This document shows, one piece after another, positions 21,124-34,276 of a stretch of 64,000 bases of DNA (position 1 is the first letter of the stretch; each line of letters starts with the position of its first letter). The translations under genes and the position numbers were made by a program. The DNA lies in assembly GCF_002288925.2 (NCBI RefSeq), contig NW_022098036.1:38439444-38503443 (forward strand), written 5' to 3'. Below the pieces are notes generated by a model. The model had not been told where the DNA came from and ran no database searches. It saw nothing but the letters and a program-made list of their open reading frames with translations. This stretch comes from Delphinapterus leucas. Taxonomy: Eukaryota; Chordata; Mammalia; Artiodactyla; Monodontidae.

Positions 21124-22920
21124 ATTTTTAAAACCAATAGATATCTTTTAAAATCACAAATGCATTAGATAGTTAAAACAGCAGTGCAAGAATTAAAATA
21201 TAGTATGTGATAGAGAATGAATGCGTAGCTAGTCTGGATTAAGCAGTCAGAGAAGACTTTTATGAAAAGGTGATATTAAACCAGAGATAGAAATGATAAA
21301 GAAGAGCCAGCCTTGTGAAGATGGAGGTGGGGGTGGGTGGAAGAATGGGAAGAGCATTCCAGCAAAGCTAGTGCAAGTGGGGGTCTCTTTATTAGTCAAT
21401 ATGTCTCTAAAACCCTAAATTAACTCTTCAAAATCCACTCATCTCTCTAGACAGCAGAACAATGCATTTCTCTACTTTGTCAGTGCTTAGCAAACTCTTG
21501 AATTTATCAGTCTTTGCTTCTTTTTATTTTAACTTTTAAAATTATCTTTATTTTTAAAAGTAATTCACATGCTGTAAAATTTACTCATGTTAGGTAAACA
21601 GTGTAATGACAGTATATTTACAGATTTTCTCAAAAATCACTATAATCCATTTTTTAAGACATTGTGATTTCCTGAAAAGAAACCTGCTAAATAGAGATGC
21701 CTCTTTATGCTCTCCTTCTATTTCTTTCCCTCTCTCTCTCATTAACCAAAGGTTGGTAAAAACTCTCTCACTCTTCTGCATTGGCCCACTGACCAGTAGT
21801 TAGGAACCACTATTGTACAGCATCTTCCAACACTAAGATTTTATGATTCTCTGACCTATCCATTCTTTCCGTGTGCTTTTCTTTCTTTCTTGAACTTCCC
21901 AACTTGTTCTCTATCTAGTTGACAGTATTATCTTTATTACCTTGGGGGAAAACTAAAACTATTATAGCAGAAATCAATGCAAGTTTTATTATTTTTAAGA
22001 CTTCAGCTAAGTCACTTAAGAATAAAATATTAGGGTCCTGAAAGGATAGACGTACATAATTAGTGCCAAATCAAAGATAAGAGACTAAAATATATACAGA
22101 TATACTTGATCCCTTCCAAGGCCCCTTGCCACCTCCTCAGGACACCTACTTCTGCCCTGAGACTTTGTTGAGGATCCAATTTAATGCACTGAATGAACAC
22201 TTACCTCTTGTTAACAAAACACCAGTAAGCTCCTTCCTGTATTGGAAGATGGGGTCCTTTACCTCCTAGAGTCCCTCTGGGTGTGATGGTATAGATGGAG
22301 AAGCCCTGGTGGAATCAGAAGGAGTCAGAATGGTTGGGAAATTACCCCTGATTCTAATTCATTTAGTAAATATTTATACCAGGCATTCCAGACTCTTAAT
22401 GTGCTATGACTTTATGACAGTGAAAATTTAGGTGAACAATACACTGTAAAGAATTACAATTTGGTAGATTTTGCAATAAATATACATGAAATTTATTGTT
22501 TATAACATTCTGGAATAAAAGTTTCAGTATGTTTCTATCTATTCAAGTAAATTAATGTCAATAGCCCTTGTCAATGTTTTTAAACTGAAAGTAAGCTCTT
22601 TAAAAACTATCAAACATTCCACTAAATAAATTCCATACTTCCTCATCTGCCTTTTGAAAATAGTAAAATCAGCAGGAGGGAAGCCCTTGCCAGCATTTAT
22701 TCAGGTTCCCTCCTGCTTTCCTTCTCTTGCCTCCAATCAACCCACGCTAACTCTCGCTAGCGTTTTGTTTGCAAAAAGAAGACGTAAGTAAAAATTTTCA
22801 TTGTAGAAGAAATAATAGGCCTATTCCAATAAAAATTCTGATCAGAAGCCAAATACTACACATGGTGTTTTTCAAGTCTCCTAATTTTTTTCTTTGAATA
22901 TCTGCTCCCATATATTTATT
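21124..22920. other. Mostly unassigned sequence
   Basis: About 1.8 kb. A trace near 21,530-21,650 resembles the T-rich 3' end of an old L1 on the minus strand ('taattcacatgctgtaaaat'). The rest shows no repeat or exon that I can name. Confidence 0.4.
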
Positions 22921-22926
22921 TATTAT

Positions 22927-23050
22927 TATTATTATTTTAACATCTTTATTGTAGTACAATTGCTTTACAATGGTGTGTTAGTTTCTGCTGTATAACAAAG
23001 TGAATCAGTTATACATATACATACATCCCCATATCTCCTCCCTCTTGTGT
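22927..23050 (-). mobile_element. Short 5'-truncated L1 3' end
   Basis: 'aacatctttattgtagtaca', 'attgctttacaatggtgtgt' and 'tacatacatccccatatctc' are the reverse of the L1 3' UTR. It holds no ORF2 and stops just before the larger L1. Confidence 0.88.
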
Positions 23051-23370
23051 CTAAGGCTCCTAATATTTTTTTATTAAAAAAATTTTTAATACAGCAAGTT
23101 CTTATTAGTCATCAATTTTATACACATCAGTGTATAATGTCAATCCCAATCGCCCAATTCATCACACCACCACCCCTCACACACCCCCGCCACTTTCCCC
23201 CCTTGGTGTCCATACCTTTGTTCTCTACATCTGTGTCTCAATTTCTGCCCTGCAAACTGGTTCATCTGTACCATTTTCTAGGTTCCACATATATGCGTTA
23301 ATATACGAAATTTGTTTTTCTCTTTCTGACTTACTTCACTCTGTATGACACTCTCCAGATCCATCCACGT

Positions 23371-26300
23371 CTAAACAAATGACCCAATTTCATTCTTTTT
23401 TATGGCTGAGTAATATTCCACTGTATATATGTACCACATCGTTTTTATCCATTTGTCTGTCGATGGGCATTTAGCTTGCTTCCATGAGCTGGCTATTGTA
23501 AATAGTGCTGCAATGAACATTGAGGTGCATGTGTCTTTTTGAATTATGGTTTTCTCTGGGTATATGCCCAGTAGTGGGATTGCTGGATCATATGGTAATT
23601 CTATTTTCAGTTTTTTAAGGAACCTCCATACTGTTCTCCATAGTGGCTGTATCAATTTACATTCCCACCAACAGTGCCAGAGGGTTCCCTTCTCTCCACA
23701 CCCTCTCCAACATTTGTTGTTTGTGGATTTTCTGATGATGCCCATTCTAACTGGTATGAGGTGATACCTCACTGTAGTTTTGATTTGCATTTCTCTAATA
23801 ATTAGTGATGTTGAGCAGCTTTTCATGTGCTTCTTGGCCATCAGTATGTCTTCTTTGGAGAAGTGTCTATTTAGGTCTTCTGCCCATTTTTAGATTGGGC
23901 TGTTTGTTTTTTTAATATTGAGCTGCATGAGCTGTTTATATATTTTGGAGATTAATCCTTTGTCCATTGATTCGTTTGCAAATACTTTCTTCCATTCTGA
24001 GGGTTGTCTTTTTGTCTTGTTTATGGTTTCCTTTGCTGTGCAAAAGCTTTTAAGTTTCATTAGGTCCCATTTATTTATTTTTGTTTTTATTTCCATTACT
24101 TGAGGAGGTGGATCAAAAAAGATCTTGCTGTGATTTATGTCAAAGAGTGTTCATCTTCTTCCTATGTTTTGCTCTAAGACTTTTATAGTGTCCGACCTTA
24201 CATTTAGGACTCTAATCCATTTTAAGTTTATTTTTGTGTATGGTGTTAGGGAGTGTTCTAATTTCAGTCTTTTACATGTAGCTGTCCAGTTTTCCCAGCA
24301 CCACTTATTGAAGAGACTGTCTTTTCTCCATCGTATATCTTTGTCTCCTTTGTCATAGATTAGTTGACCATAGGTGCGTGGGTTTATCTCTGGGCTTTCT
24401 ATCTTGTTCCATTGATCTATGTTTCTGTTTTTTGTGCCAGTGCCATATTGTCTTGATTACTGTAGCTTTGTAGTATAGTCTGAAGTCAGGGAGTCTGATT
24501 CCTCCACTCCATTTTTTTCCCTCAAGACCACTTTGGCTATTTGGGGTCTTTTGTGTTTCCATACAAATTTTAAGATTTTTTTGTTCTAGTTCCGTAAAAA
24601 ATGCCATTGGTAATTTGATAGGGATTTCACTGAATCTGTAGATTGCTTTGGGTAGTATAGTCATTTTCACAATATTGATTCTTCAAATCTAAGAACATGG
24701 TATATCTCTCCATCTGTTGGTATCATCTTTAATTTCTTTCATCAGTGTCTTATAGTTTTCTGCATACAAGTCTTTTGTCTCCCTAGGTAGGTTTATTCCT
24801 AGGTATTTTATTCTTTTTGTTGCAATGGTAAATGGGAGTGTTTCCTTAATTTCTCTTTCATATTTTTCATCATTAGTGTATAGGAATGCAAGAGATTTCT
24901 GTGCATTAATTTTGTATCCTGCACCTTTACCAAATTCATTGATTATCTCTAGTAGTTTTTTGGTGGCATCTTTAGGATTCTCTATGTATAGTATCATGTC
25001 ATCTGCAAACTGACAGGTTTACTGCTTCTCTTCCAATTTGTATCCCTTTTATTTCTTTTTCTTCTTTGGTTGCCGTGGCTAGGACTTCCAAAACTATGTT
25101 GAATAATGGTGGTGAGAGTGGACATCCTTGTCTTGTTCCTGATCTTAGAGGAAATGCTTTCAGTTTTTCACCATTGAGAATGATGCTTGCTGTGGGTTTA
25201 TTTTATATGGCCTTTATTATGTTGAGGTAGGTTCCCTCTATGCCCACTTTCTGTAGGGTTTTTATCATAAATGGGTGTTGAATTTTGTCAAAAGCTTTTT
25301 CTGCATCTATTGAGATAATCATATGGTTTTTATTCTTCAATTTGTTAATGGTGTATCGCACTGATTGATTTGTGTATATTGAAGAATACTTGCATCCCTG
25401 GGCTAAATCCCACTTGATCATGGTGTATGATCCTTTTAATGTGCTGTTGGATTCTGTTTGCTAGTATTTTGTTGAGGATTTTTGCTTCTATATTCATCAG
25501 TGATATTGGTCTGTAATTTTCTTTATTTGTAGTATCTTTGGTTTTGGTATCAAGGTGATGGTGGCCTCATAGAATGAGTTTGGGAGTGTTCCTTCCTCCT
25601 CAATTTTCTGGAAGAGTTTGAGAAGGATGGGTGTTAGCTCTTCTCTAAATGTTTGATAGAATTCCCCTGTGAAGCCATCTGGTCCTGGACTTTTGTTTGT
25701 TGGAAGATTTTTTTTTTAATAAATTTATTTATTTATTTATTTTTGGCTGCGTTGGGTTTTCATTGCTGTGCGCAGGCTTTCTTTAGTTGTGGTGAGCGGG
25801 GGCTACTCTTCATTGTGGTGCGTGGGCTTCTCATTGCAGTGGCTTCTCTTGTTGTGGCGCATGGGCTCTACGTGCATGGGCTTCAGTAGTTGTGGCATGA
25901 GGGCTCAGTAGTTCTGGCTTGCAGGCTCTAGAGCGCAGGCTTAGTAGTCGTGGCACATGTGCTTAGTTGCTCCGCGGCATGTGGGATCTTCCTGCACCAG
26001 GGCTCAAACCCTTGTCCCCTGCGTTGGTAGGCGGATTCTTAACCAGTGTGCCACCAGGGAAGTCCATGTTGGAAGATTTTTAATCACAGTTTCAATTTCA
26101 TTACTTGTGATTGATCTGTTCATATTTTCTATTTCTTCCTGGTTCAGTCTTGGAAGGTTATACCTTTGTAAGAATTTGTCCATTTCCTCCAGGTTGTCCA
26201 TTTTATTGGCATAGAGTTGCTTGTAGTAGTCTCTTAGGATGCTCTGTATTTCTGTGGTGTCTGTTGTAACTTCTCCTTTTTCATTTCTAATTTTATTGAT

Positions 26301-27460
26301 TTGAATCCTCTCCCTCTTTTTCCTGATGAGTCTGGCTAATGGTTTATCAATTTTGTTTGTCTTCTCAATGAACAAGCTTTTAGTTTCATTGATCTTTGCT
26401 ATTGTTTTCTTTGTTTCTATTTCAATTATTTCTGCTCTGATCTTTATGATTTCTTTCTTTATGCTAACTTTGGGTTTTGTTTGTTCTTCTTTCTCTAGTT
26501 CCTTTAGGTGTAAGGTTAGATTGCTTATTTGAGACTTTTCTTGTTTCTTGAGGTAGGCTTGTATAGATATAAATGTCCCTCTTAGAACTCCTTTTGCTGC
26601 ATCCCGTAGGTTTTTGGATCATCATGTTTTCATTGTCATTTGTCTCTAGGTATTTTTTGATTTCCTCTTTGATATCTTCAGTGATCTCTTGGTTATTTAA
26701 TACCGTATTGTTTACCCTCCATGTGTTTGTGTTTTTTACATTTTTTTCCCTGTAATTCATTTCTAATCTCATAGTGTTGTGGTCAGAAAAGATGCTTGAT
26801 ATGATTTCAATTTTCTTAAATTTACTGAGGATTGATTTGTGACCTAAGATGTGATCTATCCTGGAGAATATTCCATGTGCACTTGAGAAGAAAGTGTAAT
26901 CTGCTGTTTTTGAATGGAATGTCCTATAAATATCAATTAAATCTATCTGGTCTATTGTGTCATTTAAAGCTTGTGTTTCCTTATTAATTTTCTGTTTGGA
27001 TGATCTGTCCATTGGTGTAAGTGAGGTGTTAAAGTCCCCCACTGTTAATGTGTTACTGTCAATTTCCTCTTTTATAGCTGTTAGCAGTTGCCTTATGTAT
27101 TGAGGTGCTCCTGTGTTGGGTGCATATATATTTATAATTGTTATATCTTCTTCTTGGATTGATCCCTTGATCATTATGTAGTGTCCTTCCTTGTCTCTTG
27201 TAACATTCTTTATTTTAAAGTCTATTTTATCTGATATGAGTATTGCTACTCCAGCTTTCTTTTGATTTCCATTTGCATGGAATATCTTTTTCCATCCCCT
27301 CACTTTCAGTCTGTATGTGTCCCTAGGTCTGAAGTGTGTCTCTTATAGACATCATATAGATGGGTCTTGTTTTTGTATCCATTCAGCAAGACTGTGTCTT
27401 TTGGTGGAGCATTTAATCCATTCATGTTTCAGGTAATTATCAATATGTATGTTCCTATTA
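23371..27460 (-). pseudogene. L1 ORF2 (endonuclease/reverse transcriptase), inactivated
   Basis: ORF2p nicks target DNA and copies RNA there. Endonuclease motifs: GDFNT at 27,043-27,026 and SDHN at 26,791-26,777. The palm motif FADD is kept at 25,009-24,998, next to a small local deletion. The C-terminal cysteine motif ([18 protein letters not shown]) is near 23,700. It is broken by stops near the N terminus, several frameshifts and a SINE in the fingers region. The open pieces at 27,303-26,464, 26,375-26,067, 24,997-24,689, 24,670-24,353 and 23,841-23,371 are parts of this one gene. Confidence 0.9.
25713..26066 (-). mobile_element. CHR-type SINE, long form, inside L1 ORF2
   Basis: Same orientation as the host L1. 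Long form with repeated 'agtagttgtggc'-like units and an (ATTT)n tail at left. The TSD 'tgttggaagattttt' at 25,698-25,712 and 26,067-26,081 is perfect, and L1 coding sequence continues across it, so the SINE is younger than the L1. Confidence 0.95.
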
Positions 27461-27522
27461 CCATTTTCTTAACTGTTTTGGGTTTGTTTTTGTAGGTCCT
27501 TTTCTTCTCTTGTGTTTCCCAC

Positions 27523-28419
27523 TTACAGAAGTTCCTTTAGCATTTGTTGTAGAGCTGGTTTGGTGGTGCTGAATTCTCTTAGCTTTTGCTTGTCTGTAAA
27601 GCTTTTGATTTCTTCATCGAATCTGAATGAGATCCTTGTGGGATAGAGCAATCTTGGTTGTAGGTCCTTCCCTTTCATCACTTTAAGTATATCATGCCAC
27701 TCCCTTCTGGCTTGTAGAGTTTCTGCTGAGAAATCAGCTGTTAACCTTATGGGAGTTCCCATGTATATTATTTGTCATTTTTCCCTTAATAATTTGTCTT
27801 TGTCTTTACTTTTTGCCAATTTGATTACTATGTGTCTTGGCGTGTTTCTCCTTGGGCTTATCCTGTATGGGACCCACTGTGCTTCCTGGACTTGGGTGGC
27901 TATTTCCTTTCCCATGTTAGGGAAGTTTTCGACTATAATCTCTTCAAATATTTTCTCGGGTCCTTTCTCTCTCTCTTCTCCTTCTGGGACCGCTATAATG
28001 CGAATGTTGTTGTGTTTAATATTGTCCCAGAGGTCTCTTATGCTGTCTTCATTTCTTTTCATTCTTTTTTCTTTATTCTGTTCCGCAGCAGTGAATTCCA
28101 CCATTCTGTCTTCCAGGTCACTTATCCGTTCTTCTGCCTCAGTTATTCTGCTATTGATTCCTTCTAGTGTAGTTTTCATTTCAGTTATTGTATTGTTCAT
28201 CTCTGTTTGTTTGTTCTTTAATTCTTCTAGGTCTTTGTTAAACATTTCTTGCATCTTCTCGATCTTTGCCTCCATTCTTTTTCTGAGGTCCTGGATCATC
28301 TTCACTATCATTTTTCTGAATTCTTTTTCCAGAAGGTTGCCTATCTCCACTTCATTTAGTTGTTTTTCTGGGGTTTTATATTGGTCCTTCGTCTGGTACA
28401 TAGCCCTCTCCCTTTTCAT
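27523..28419 (-). pseudogene. L1 ORF1 with a single in-frame nonsense codon
   Basis: ORF1p is the trimeric RNA-binding chaperone of L1. The frame starts at 28,419 with MKRERAMYQ and is about 298 residues long. Residues about 20-115 form a heptad-rich coiled coil (trimerisation), followed by the RRM-like domain (IRIIAVPEGEE near residue 140) and the C-terminal domain (LQARREWHDI, then FSTTKPALQQ). The only break is TGA at 27,777-27,775 (codon 215), after which the same frame continues to the normal end at 27,523. The stop would remove most of the C-terminal domain, so the product would be inactive. Confidence 0.88.
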
Positions 28420-28479
28420 CTTATCTATTTTTCTGTGAATGTTTTTCCTTTCACAGGCTGCAAGATTTTAAGGCTCCTG

Positions 28480-29280
28480 ATTTTAAATGAAAATTTTAAA
28501 GCTTATTTTTCTAGTGCTAATACATTATATCATCCATAGGAATTTAGTCAAATATATGCCAGAAAAGTATTTCTTTACTTTTCCCCTACTGTAGTACACA
28601 TACTCATTTTTTCAACACAGCTATTAACCAGCTACATTCAGCTAAACATTGGAGGGTTATGAAGATGTGTAAAATTTGGGTGTAGCCTAGAGAGAATGCC
28701 AGGCTCTTCTCCTCTTCCTCAACTTCATTTCCTACTCCACCTAAGTTTTTCCTGAGCTGTAGTTTCTCTGAGATTTTTCTCTCTCCATCATGTGGCAGGT
28801 GAGATAAGAACTGTGGAGAATGTGCCTTAAAATTACCTGCTGGAGAGATAGAAGAGGAGGGTATTTATTCTGAAACTCCTGTCCTCCTATTTATAAAGGG
28901 TTCTTCAGGTGTGCCAGAATGGCTGAGAGGGCTTCCAAAGGCATCCTACGTGGTGACAGAAGAAAAGTCTCATAGAAAGAAAGAGACCCTTGCTGCAGCC
29001 CAGACAAGGAGCTAACAGGCTATGCCTTCCTACAGTTTGTTGTGGCAACAGTTTTGGAACCAAAAAGTGAGCCGGGAGGATGTAAAATGAGACATAAAGG
29101 ATGTCCAAAGGGGTCTAAATGTTCTGGACCCAATTCCAATGTGCGTGTGTATGTGGTGGTGGTGGTTTCCAACACTACCAAGCAACTCTCAGATCCAGGT
29201 GGGTGTCCTGCAATTCAATTCAATTCTGACACTATCTACGTGAAGAGAGCATTGGTTTCCACAGATTAAGGGCTCAGTTC
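28480..29280. other. Unassigned sequence
   Basis: No repeat family or exon recognised. A short (GTG)n-like stretch lies near 29,150-29,165. Confidence 0.45.
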
Positions 29281-29284
29281 CTTA

Positions 29285-29807
29285 ATACTGTCCTCCTCCA
29301 CCAACTTCAGACACTAGTTCCAAGTCCAGGTTTTCACCTGTGCTTCTGCCCAGCTGGTTATAAATCAGAGGTTCCTGTGGCTCACAGAACTCAGGGCACC
29401 TGTTTACTCACTAGATTATTGTTTTATATAAAAGGTTGTAACTCAGGAACAGCCAGATCGAAGATATGCATAAGGCAAGGTATGGGTAAAAGGACTCAGA
29501 ACTTCCATGCTTCCCCAGGTGCCACTCTCTGGGAATCTCTATGTGTTCACCAACTGGAAAGCTGTCCAAACCTTATCATTTTGGGTTTTTATGGATGCTT
29601 TTATTACATAGGCATCAATCCATTCAATCTCCAGCCCCTCTCCCCTTTCCTCTAATCATATACTTGGATCTCCTGGCAGTCAGTCCTCATCCTTAGGTGG
29701 GGGTCTGAAAGTCACCTCTTTAAGATAACAAAAGATACCTTTTAGCTTTCATCACTTAGAGAACTCTAAGGATTTTAGGAGCTCCATGCAAGAAACAGGA
29801 GGAACAC

Positions 29808-29846
<39 letters not shown>

Positions 29847-29870
29847 CTTACTATAAATCACCATGTCAAA
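29285..29870 (-). repeat. Ancient LTR-like repeat, family uncertain
   Basis: 'gcccagctggttataaatca', 'gtggctcacagaactcaggg', 'attttgggtttttatggatg', 'attacataggcat' and 'atttcttactataaatcac' follow the order of a common old mammalian LTR of the ERVL kind, as I recall it. The strand and exact family are uncertain. Confidence 0.45.
29811..29844. repeat. (AT)n microsatellite
   Basis: About 17 AT units without interruption, inside the LTR-like repeat. Confidence 0.97.
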
Positions 29871-29874
29871 CAGT

Positions 29875-30560
29875 CTGCTTCTAGCCTAGGCAAAGGAAGA
29901 CATCAGTGGGGCATGCCCATCTCAACTGAGGACTTTGAGTTTGTAGCAAAAGGCTCATGGGAGCAAAAAGTATATATTTGCCTGGTATCATCCTCTCTGC
30001 ATATTCATCCCTGGGGAGTTTGGCAATGAAGTGTAGCTGTGACATAACGGGAGCAGGGTGTTTGAGGGCCTGGACTCTTGCCACTTCTCAATCTCATTCT
30101 ACCTAATAGGTGTAACTGAAATAGGCCATAGCCCTTGACCTCACATAGCACAAGTGTTTCTAGCACATTGTCAGCTGAAATGATTTAGGACTAAGAGATA
30201 ACTGTTAAAGAAAACATATTATAACCTCCTTGAAATATACTGCTCATTACAACAAACATTTTTAAATGTGTAAAGTTATTATTTTGGCATGACTGAAAGG
30301 AAGAAATCAAAGATAAAATTTTAATTATTAATGTTCATGATTTTCTGTTAGTGGGCTGGCAATATAATGAAAAGAAATAAATCATAAAATTTAAAATAAA
30401 CAAATAATAGAATACAATAAACATTTATATTATATCTATACATATATTTATATAAATATTTATATTATATAATAAACATATATTTATAACTATTATTTTG
30501 TCAAACACATTTTAATTACCTTAATTTCAGAAATTCCATCTTCAATCCCTTTAAAACCCT
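29875..30560. other. Unassigned sequence with an AT-rich part
   Basis: No element recognised. 30,400-30,490 is almost purely A/T, with repeated 'tatatttata'-like words. Confidence 0.45.
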
Positions 30561-30581
30561 TTTAAAGAATATTTCTTTAAA

Positions 30582-32658
30582 ATAAAAGTATCCAAGTTGG
30601 AAGGGAAGAGATAAAATTGTCATATGCAGTTGACATGATACTACATATAGAAAACCCTAAAGACTCCACACAAAATCTACTAGAACTGATAAACAAATTC
30701 AGCAAAGTCGCAGGATACAAGATTAGCGTATAGAAATCAGTTGCATTTCTTTACACTAACAATGAAATATCAGAAAGGGAATGTAAAAAAAAAAACCCTT
30801 TTAAAATCACATCAAAAAATACATAGGAATAAACCTGACAAAGGTGGTAAAGGACTTATATGCTGAGAACTAGAAAATGTTAATAAAAGAAATTGATGAT
30901 GATTCAAAGAAATGGAAAGATATCCCATGACCTTGGATTGGAAGAATTAATACTGTTAAAATGGCCATACTACCCAAAGCAATCTATAGACTTAATGTGA
31001 TCCCTATCAAATTACCTATGACATTTTTCACAGAACTGGAACAAATAATCCTAAAATTTATATGGAACCATAAAAGACCCAGAATTGCTAAGGAAAACCT
31101 GAGGAAAAAGAACAAAGCAAGAGGCATAACCTTCCCAGACTTCAGACCATAATACAAAGCTACATTAATCAAAACAGTGTGATATTGGCACAAAAACAGA
31201 CATATGGATCAGTGGGACAGAATAGAGCACCCAGAAGTAAACCCACCCGCCTACAGTCAATTAATCTCCAACAAAGGAGGCAGGAATATACAATGGAGAA
31301 AAGACAGTCTCTTCAGCAAGTGATGTTGGAAAATTTGGACAACTACATATAAATCAGTGACTTTAGAATGCACTCTCACACCATACACAAAAATAAACTC
31401 AGAATGGCTTAAAGACTTAAATATAAGACATGACACCATAAAACTCTTAGAAGAGAACATAGGCAAAACATTCTCTGACATAAAATGTATCAATATTTTC
31501 TTAGGTCAGTCTCACAAAGCAATAGAAGTAAAAGCAAAAATAAACAAATGGGACCTAATCAAACTTACAAGCTCTTGTACAGCAAAGGAAACTATAAAAA
31601 ATGAAAAGACAATCTACAAACTGGGAGAAAATATTTGCAAATTATGTGACTGACAAGGGCTTAATTTCCAAAATATACAAACAGCTTATACAACTCAATA
31701 ACAAAAAAAACAAACAACCCAATGGAAAAATGGGCAGAAGACCTAAATAGACATATCTCTAAAGAAAATACACAGATGACTAAAAGGCACATGAAAAGAT
31801 GCTTAACATCACTGATTATTAGAGAAATGCAAATCAAAACTACAATGAGGCACCACCTCACACTGGTCAGAATGGCCATCATTAAAAAGTTCACAAATAA
31901 CAAATGCTGGAGAGGGTGTGGAGAAAAGGAAACCCTCCTACACTACTGGTGGGAATGTAAATTGGTGCAGCCACTATGGAGAACAGTATGGAGGTTCCTC
32001 AAAAAACTAAAAATAGAGTTTCCATATGATTCTGCAATTCCACTCCTGAGCATATATCCAGAGAAAACTACTTTGAAAAGATACATGCACCCTAATGTTC
32101 ATAGCAGCACTATTTACAATAGCCAAGACATGGAAACAACCTAAATGTATATCAACAGATGAATGGATAAAGAAGATGTGGTATATATATACAATGGAAT
32201 ACGACTCAACCATAAAAAAGAATGAAATAATGCCATTTGCAGCAACATGGATGGACCTAGAGATTATCATTCTAAGTAAAGTAAGTCAGAAAGAGAAAGA
32301 CAAATACCATATGATATCACTTATATGTAGAATCTAAAATATGACACAAATGAACTTACCATGAAACAGAAACAGACTCACAGACATAGAGAACAGACTT
32401 GTGGTTGCCAAGGGGGAACGTAGATGGAGGAGGGATGGAGTGGCAGTTTGGGGTTAGCAGAGGCACATTATTATATAAGGATGGATAAACAACAAGGTCT
32501 TACTGTATAGCACAGGGAAATATATTCAATATCCTGTGATAAACCATAATGGAAAAGAATATGAAAAAAAATATATGTATATCTGAATAACTTTGCTGTA
32601 CATTAGAAATTAACACAACATTGTAAATCAACTATATGTCAGTAAAATACATTTTAAA
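30582..32658 (+). mobile_element. 5'-truncated L1 with 18-bp TSD
   Basis: It starts within the reverse transcriptase domain, covers the rest of ORF2 (open pieces 30,961-31,152, 31,357-31,653 and 31,722-32,144, the last with the [18 protein letters not shown] cysteine region) and the 3' UTR, and ends in 'gtaaaatacattttaaaa'. The TSD 'aaagaatatttctttaaa' (30,564-30,581) and its one-mismatch partner (32,659-32,676) fix the borders. The catalytic motif reads A-V-D instead of A-D-D (30,626-30,634), and the frame is broken. Confidence 0.95.
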
Positions 32659-33734
32659 AAAGAGTATTTCTTTAAATAACATGCAAGCATTTTCTGTCAG
32701 TTACATTTCAGTAAATCTGGAAAATTAAAAAAAAAATCCAAGCTATTATTTGTCTTGTTAAATCCATTTTTAACAGCTTTATTGAGGTATAATTGACATA
32801 CAATAAACTGTACATATTATGTATACACTTGTGAAGCCATCACCACAATCAAGATATTAACACAGCAGGGGCGTATCCACCATCCCCAAAGTTTCCTCTT
32901 ATACCCTTTTGTAATCCCTCCCTTCTGTTCCTCCCTGTGCTACTGTCCTACCCTGTCTCAACGCACTGAAGATCTGCTTCCTGTCACTACAGATTTTTTA
33001 TGTTTTCTAGAATTTTATAAGAATGGATTCATAGAGTATGCACTCTTTTTTTGTATGGTTTCTTTCACTCAGCATAATTATTTGGAGATGCATCCACGGT
33101 TTATTTTTTTTGTTTTGTTTTGTTTTGCATATTCTGCTGTATATACAATTTACCCTACTGACAGGCATTTATGTTTTTCCAGTTTTTGGCTATTAGAAAT
33201 ATAGTTGCTATAACATTTATGTGCAAGTCACGAGTATGGACAGAAGATTTCATTCTGTAAAATAAATACCTAGGATATTGTAGGTGTATGTTTAAATTTT
33301 GAAAAATGGCAGTATTTTTTTACATTTCATCAGCAATGTATGAGAGTTTCAGTTCTTCCATATTTTTATCAACACGTGGTATGATCAAGCTTTTAAATAT
33401 TACCTATTATAGTAGGTGTGTAGACTGAAAGCTCCAATTACTCCAGTCTTTTAAAAGCTTAGTCATTCTAATAGGTGTGTAATGGCATCTCATTGTGGTA
33501 TTGAACTTCACTTCTAATAACTAATAATGTGGATCATCTTTCCATGTGTGTTCTTCCTTTGATTAAGCATATGCTCAAATCTTTCATCCATTTTTATCGA
33601 GTTGCTTATTTTCTTATTGCTGAGTTTTGAGAGCTCTTTATATATTCTGAACTTATATTTATCAGATGTATAATTTTCAAATATTTTCTCCCAGGATATA
33701 ACTTGCCTTTTAATTCTCTTAGCAATGTCTTTTT

Positions 33735-33874
33735 ATTTTATTTTTGTTTTTCTGTTTTTATTTTTCACTGTGCCATGTGGCATGTGGGATCTTAGTTTCC
33801 TGACCAGGGATCAAACCCACGCTCCCTGCACTGGAAGTGTCGAGTCTTAACCACTGGACCACCAGGGAAGTCCC
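33735..33874 (-). mobile_element. CHR-1-like SINE, first of two at one site
   Basis: About 140 bp, with 'accaccagggaagtccc' at its right end and a T-rich tail at left. TSD 'ttagcaatgtcttttt' at 33,719-33,734, with 'ttagcagtgccttttt' at 33,875-33,890. Confidence 0.9.
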
Positions 33875-33890
33875 TTAGCAGTGCCTTTTT

Positions 33891-34276
33891 TTTTTTTTTA
33901 AATGCTATGCTTCTAAGCTTCATTTTTTTTTCTAACTTTATTATTATTTATTTATTTTTTGGCTTTGTTGGGTCTTTGTTGCTGCGCGTGGGCTTTCTCT
34001 AGCTGCAGCGAGCGGGGGCTAATTTTCCTTGCGGTGCGCGGGCTTCTCATTGCGGTGGTCTCTCCTGTTGCAGGGCATGGGCACGCGGGCTTCAGTAGTT
34101 GTGGCACTCGGGCTTCAGTAGTTGTGGCTTGTGGGCTCTAGAGCACAGGCTCAGTAGCTGTTGGCACACGGACTTTGTTGTTCTGTGGCAGGTGTGATCT
34201 TCCTGGACCAGGGCTCCAACCCGTGTCCCTTGCATCGGCAGGCGGATTCTTAAACACTGTACCACCAGGGAAGTCC
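33891..34276 (-). mobile_element. CHR-type SINE, long form, with extra 3' sequence
   Basis: The long-form SINE occupies about 33,945-34,276. A third copy of the target 'tagcagtgtctttt' follows at 34,277-34,290. Between the SINE tail and the shared TSD there are about 24 extra bases (near 33,899-33,922) bounded by two T runs. On the minus strand this reads SINE, A-rich tail, extra sequence, second A tail, which suggests transcription through to a downstream terminator before insertion. Confidence 0.88.

Larger units (their letters stand above)
23062..28465 (-). mobile_element. L1, nearly complete, with ORF1 and ORF2
   Basis: About 5.4 kb including a nested long SINE. From right to left: short 5' region, ORF1, the inter-ORF gap, ORF2 endonuclease, reverse transcriptase, C-terminal domain and 3' UTR. 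The sequence 'taaggctcct' flanks it near 23,052-23,061 and again near 28,466-28,475, probably the TSD. Most of the 5' UTR promoter is missing, so autonomous transcription is unlikely. This is the best preserved L1 in the window. Confidence 0.93.

Noticed and set aside
27749..28438. 229-codon plus-strand frame rich in Leu/Ile/Phe, like a membrane protein
   Set aside because: It is the antisense of L1 ORF1. Coiled-coil coding DNA read backwards gives hydrophobic runs.
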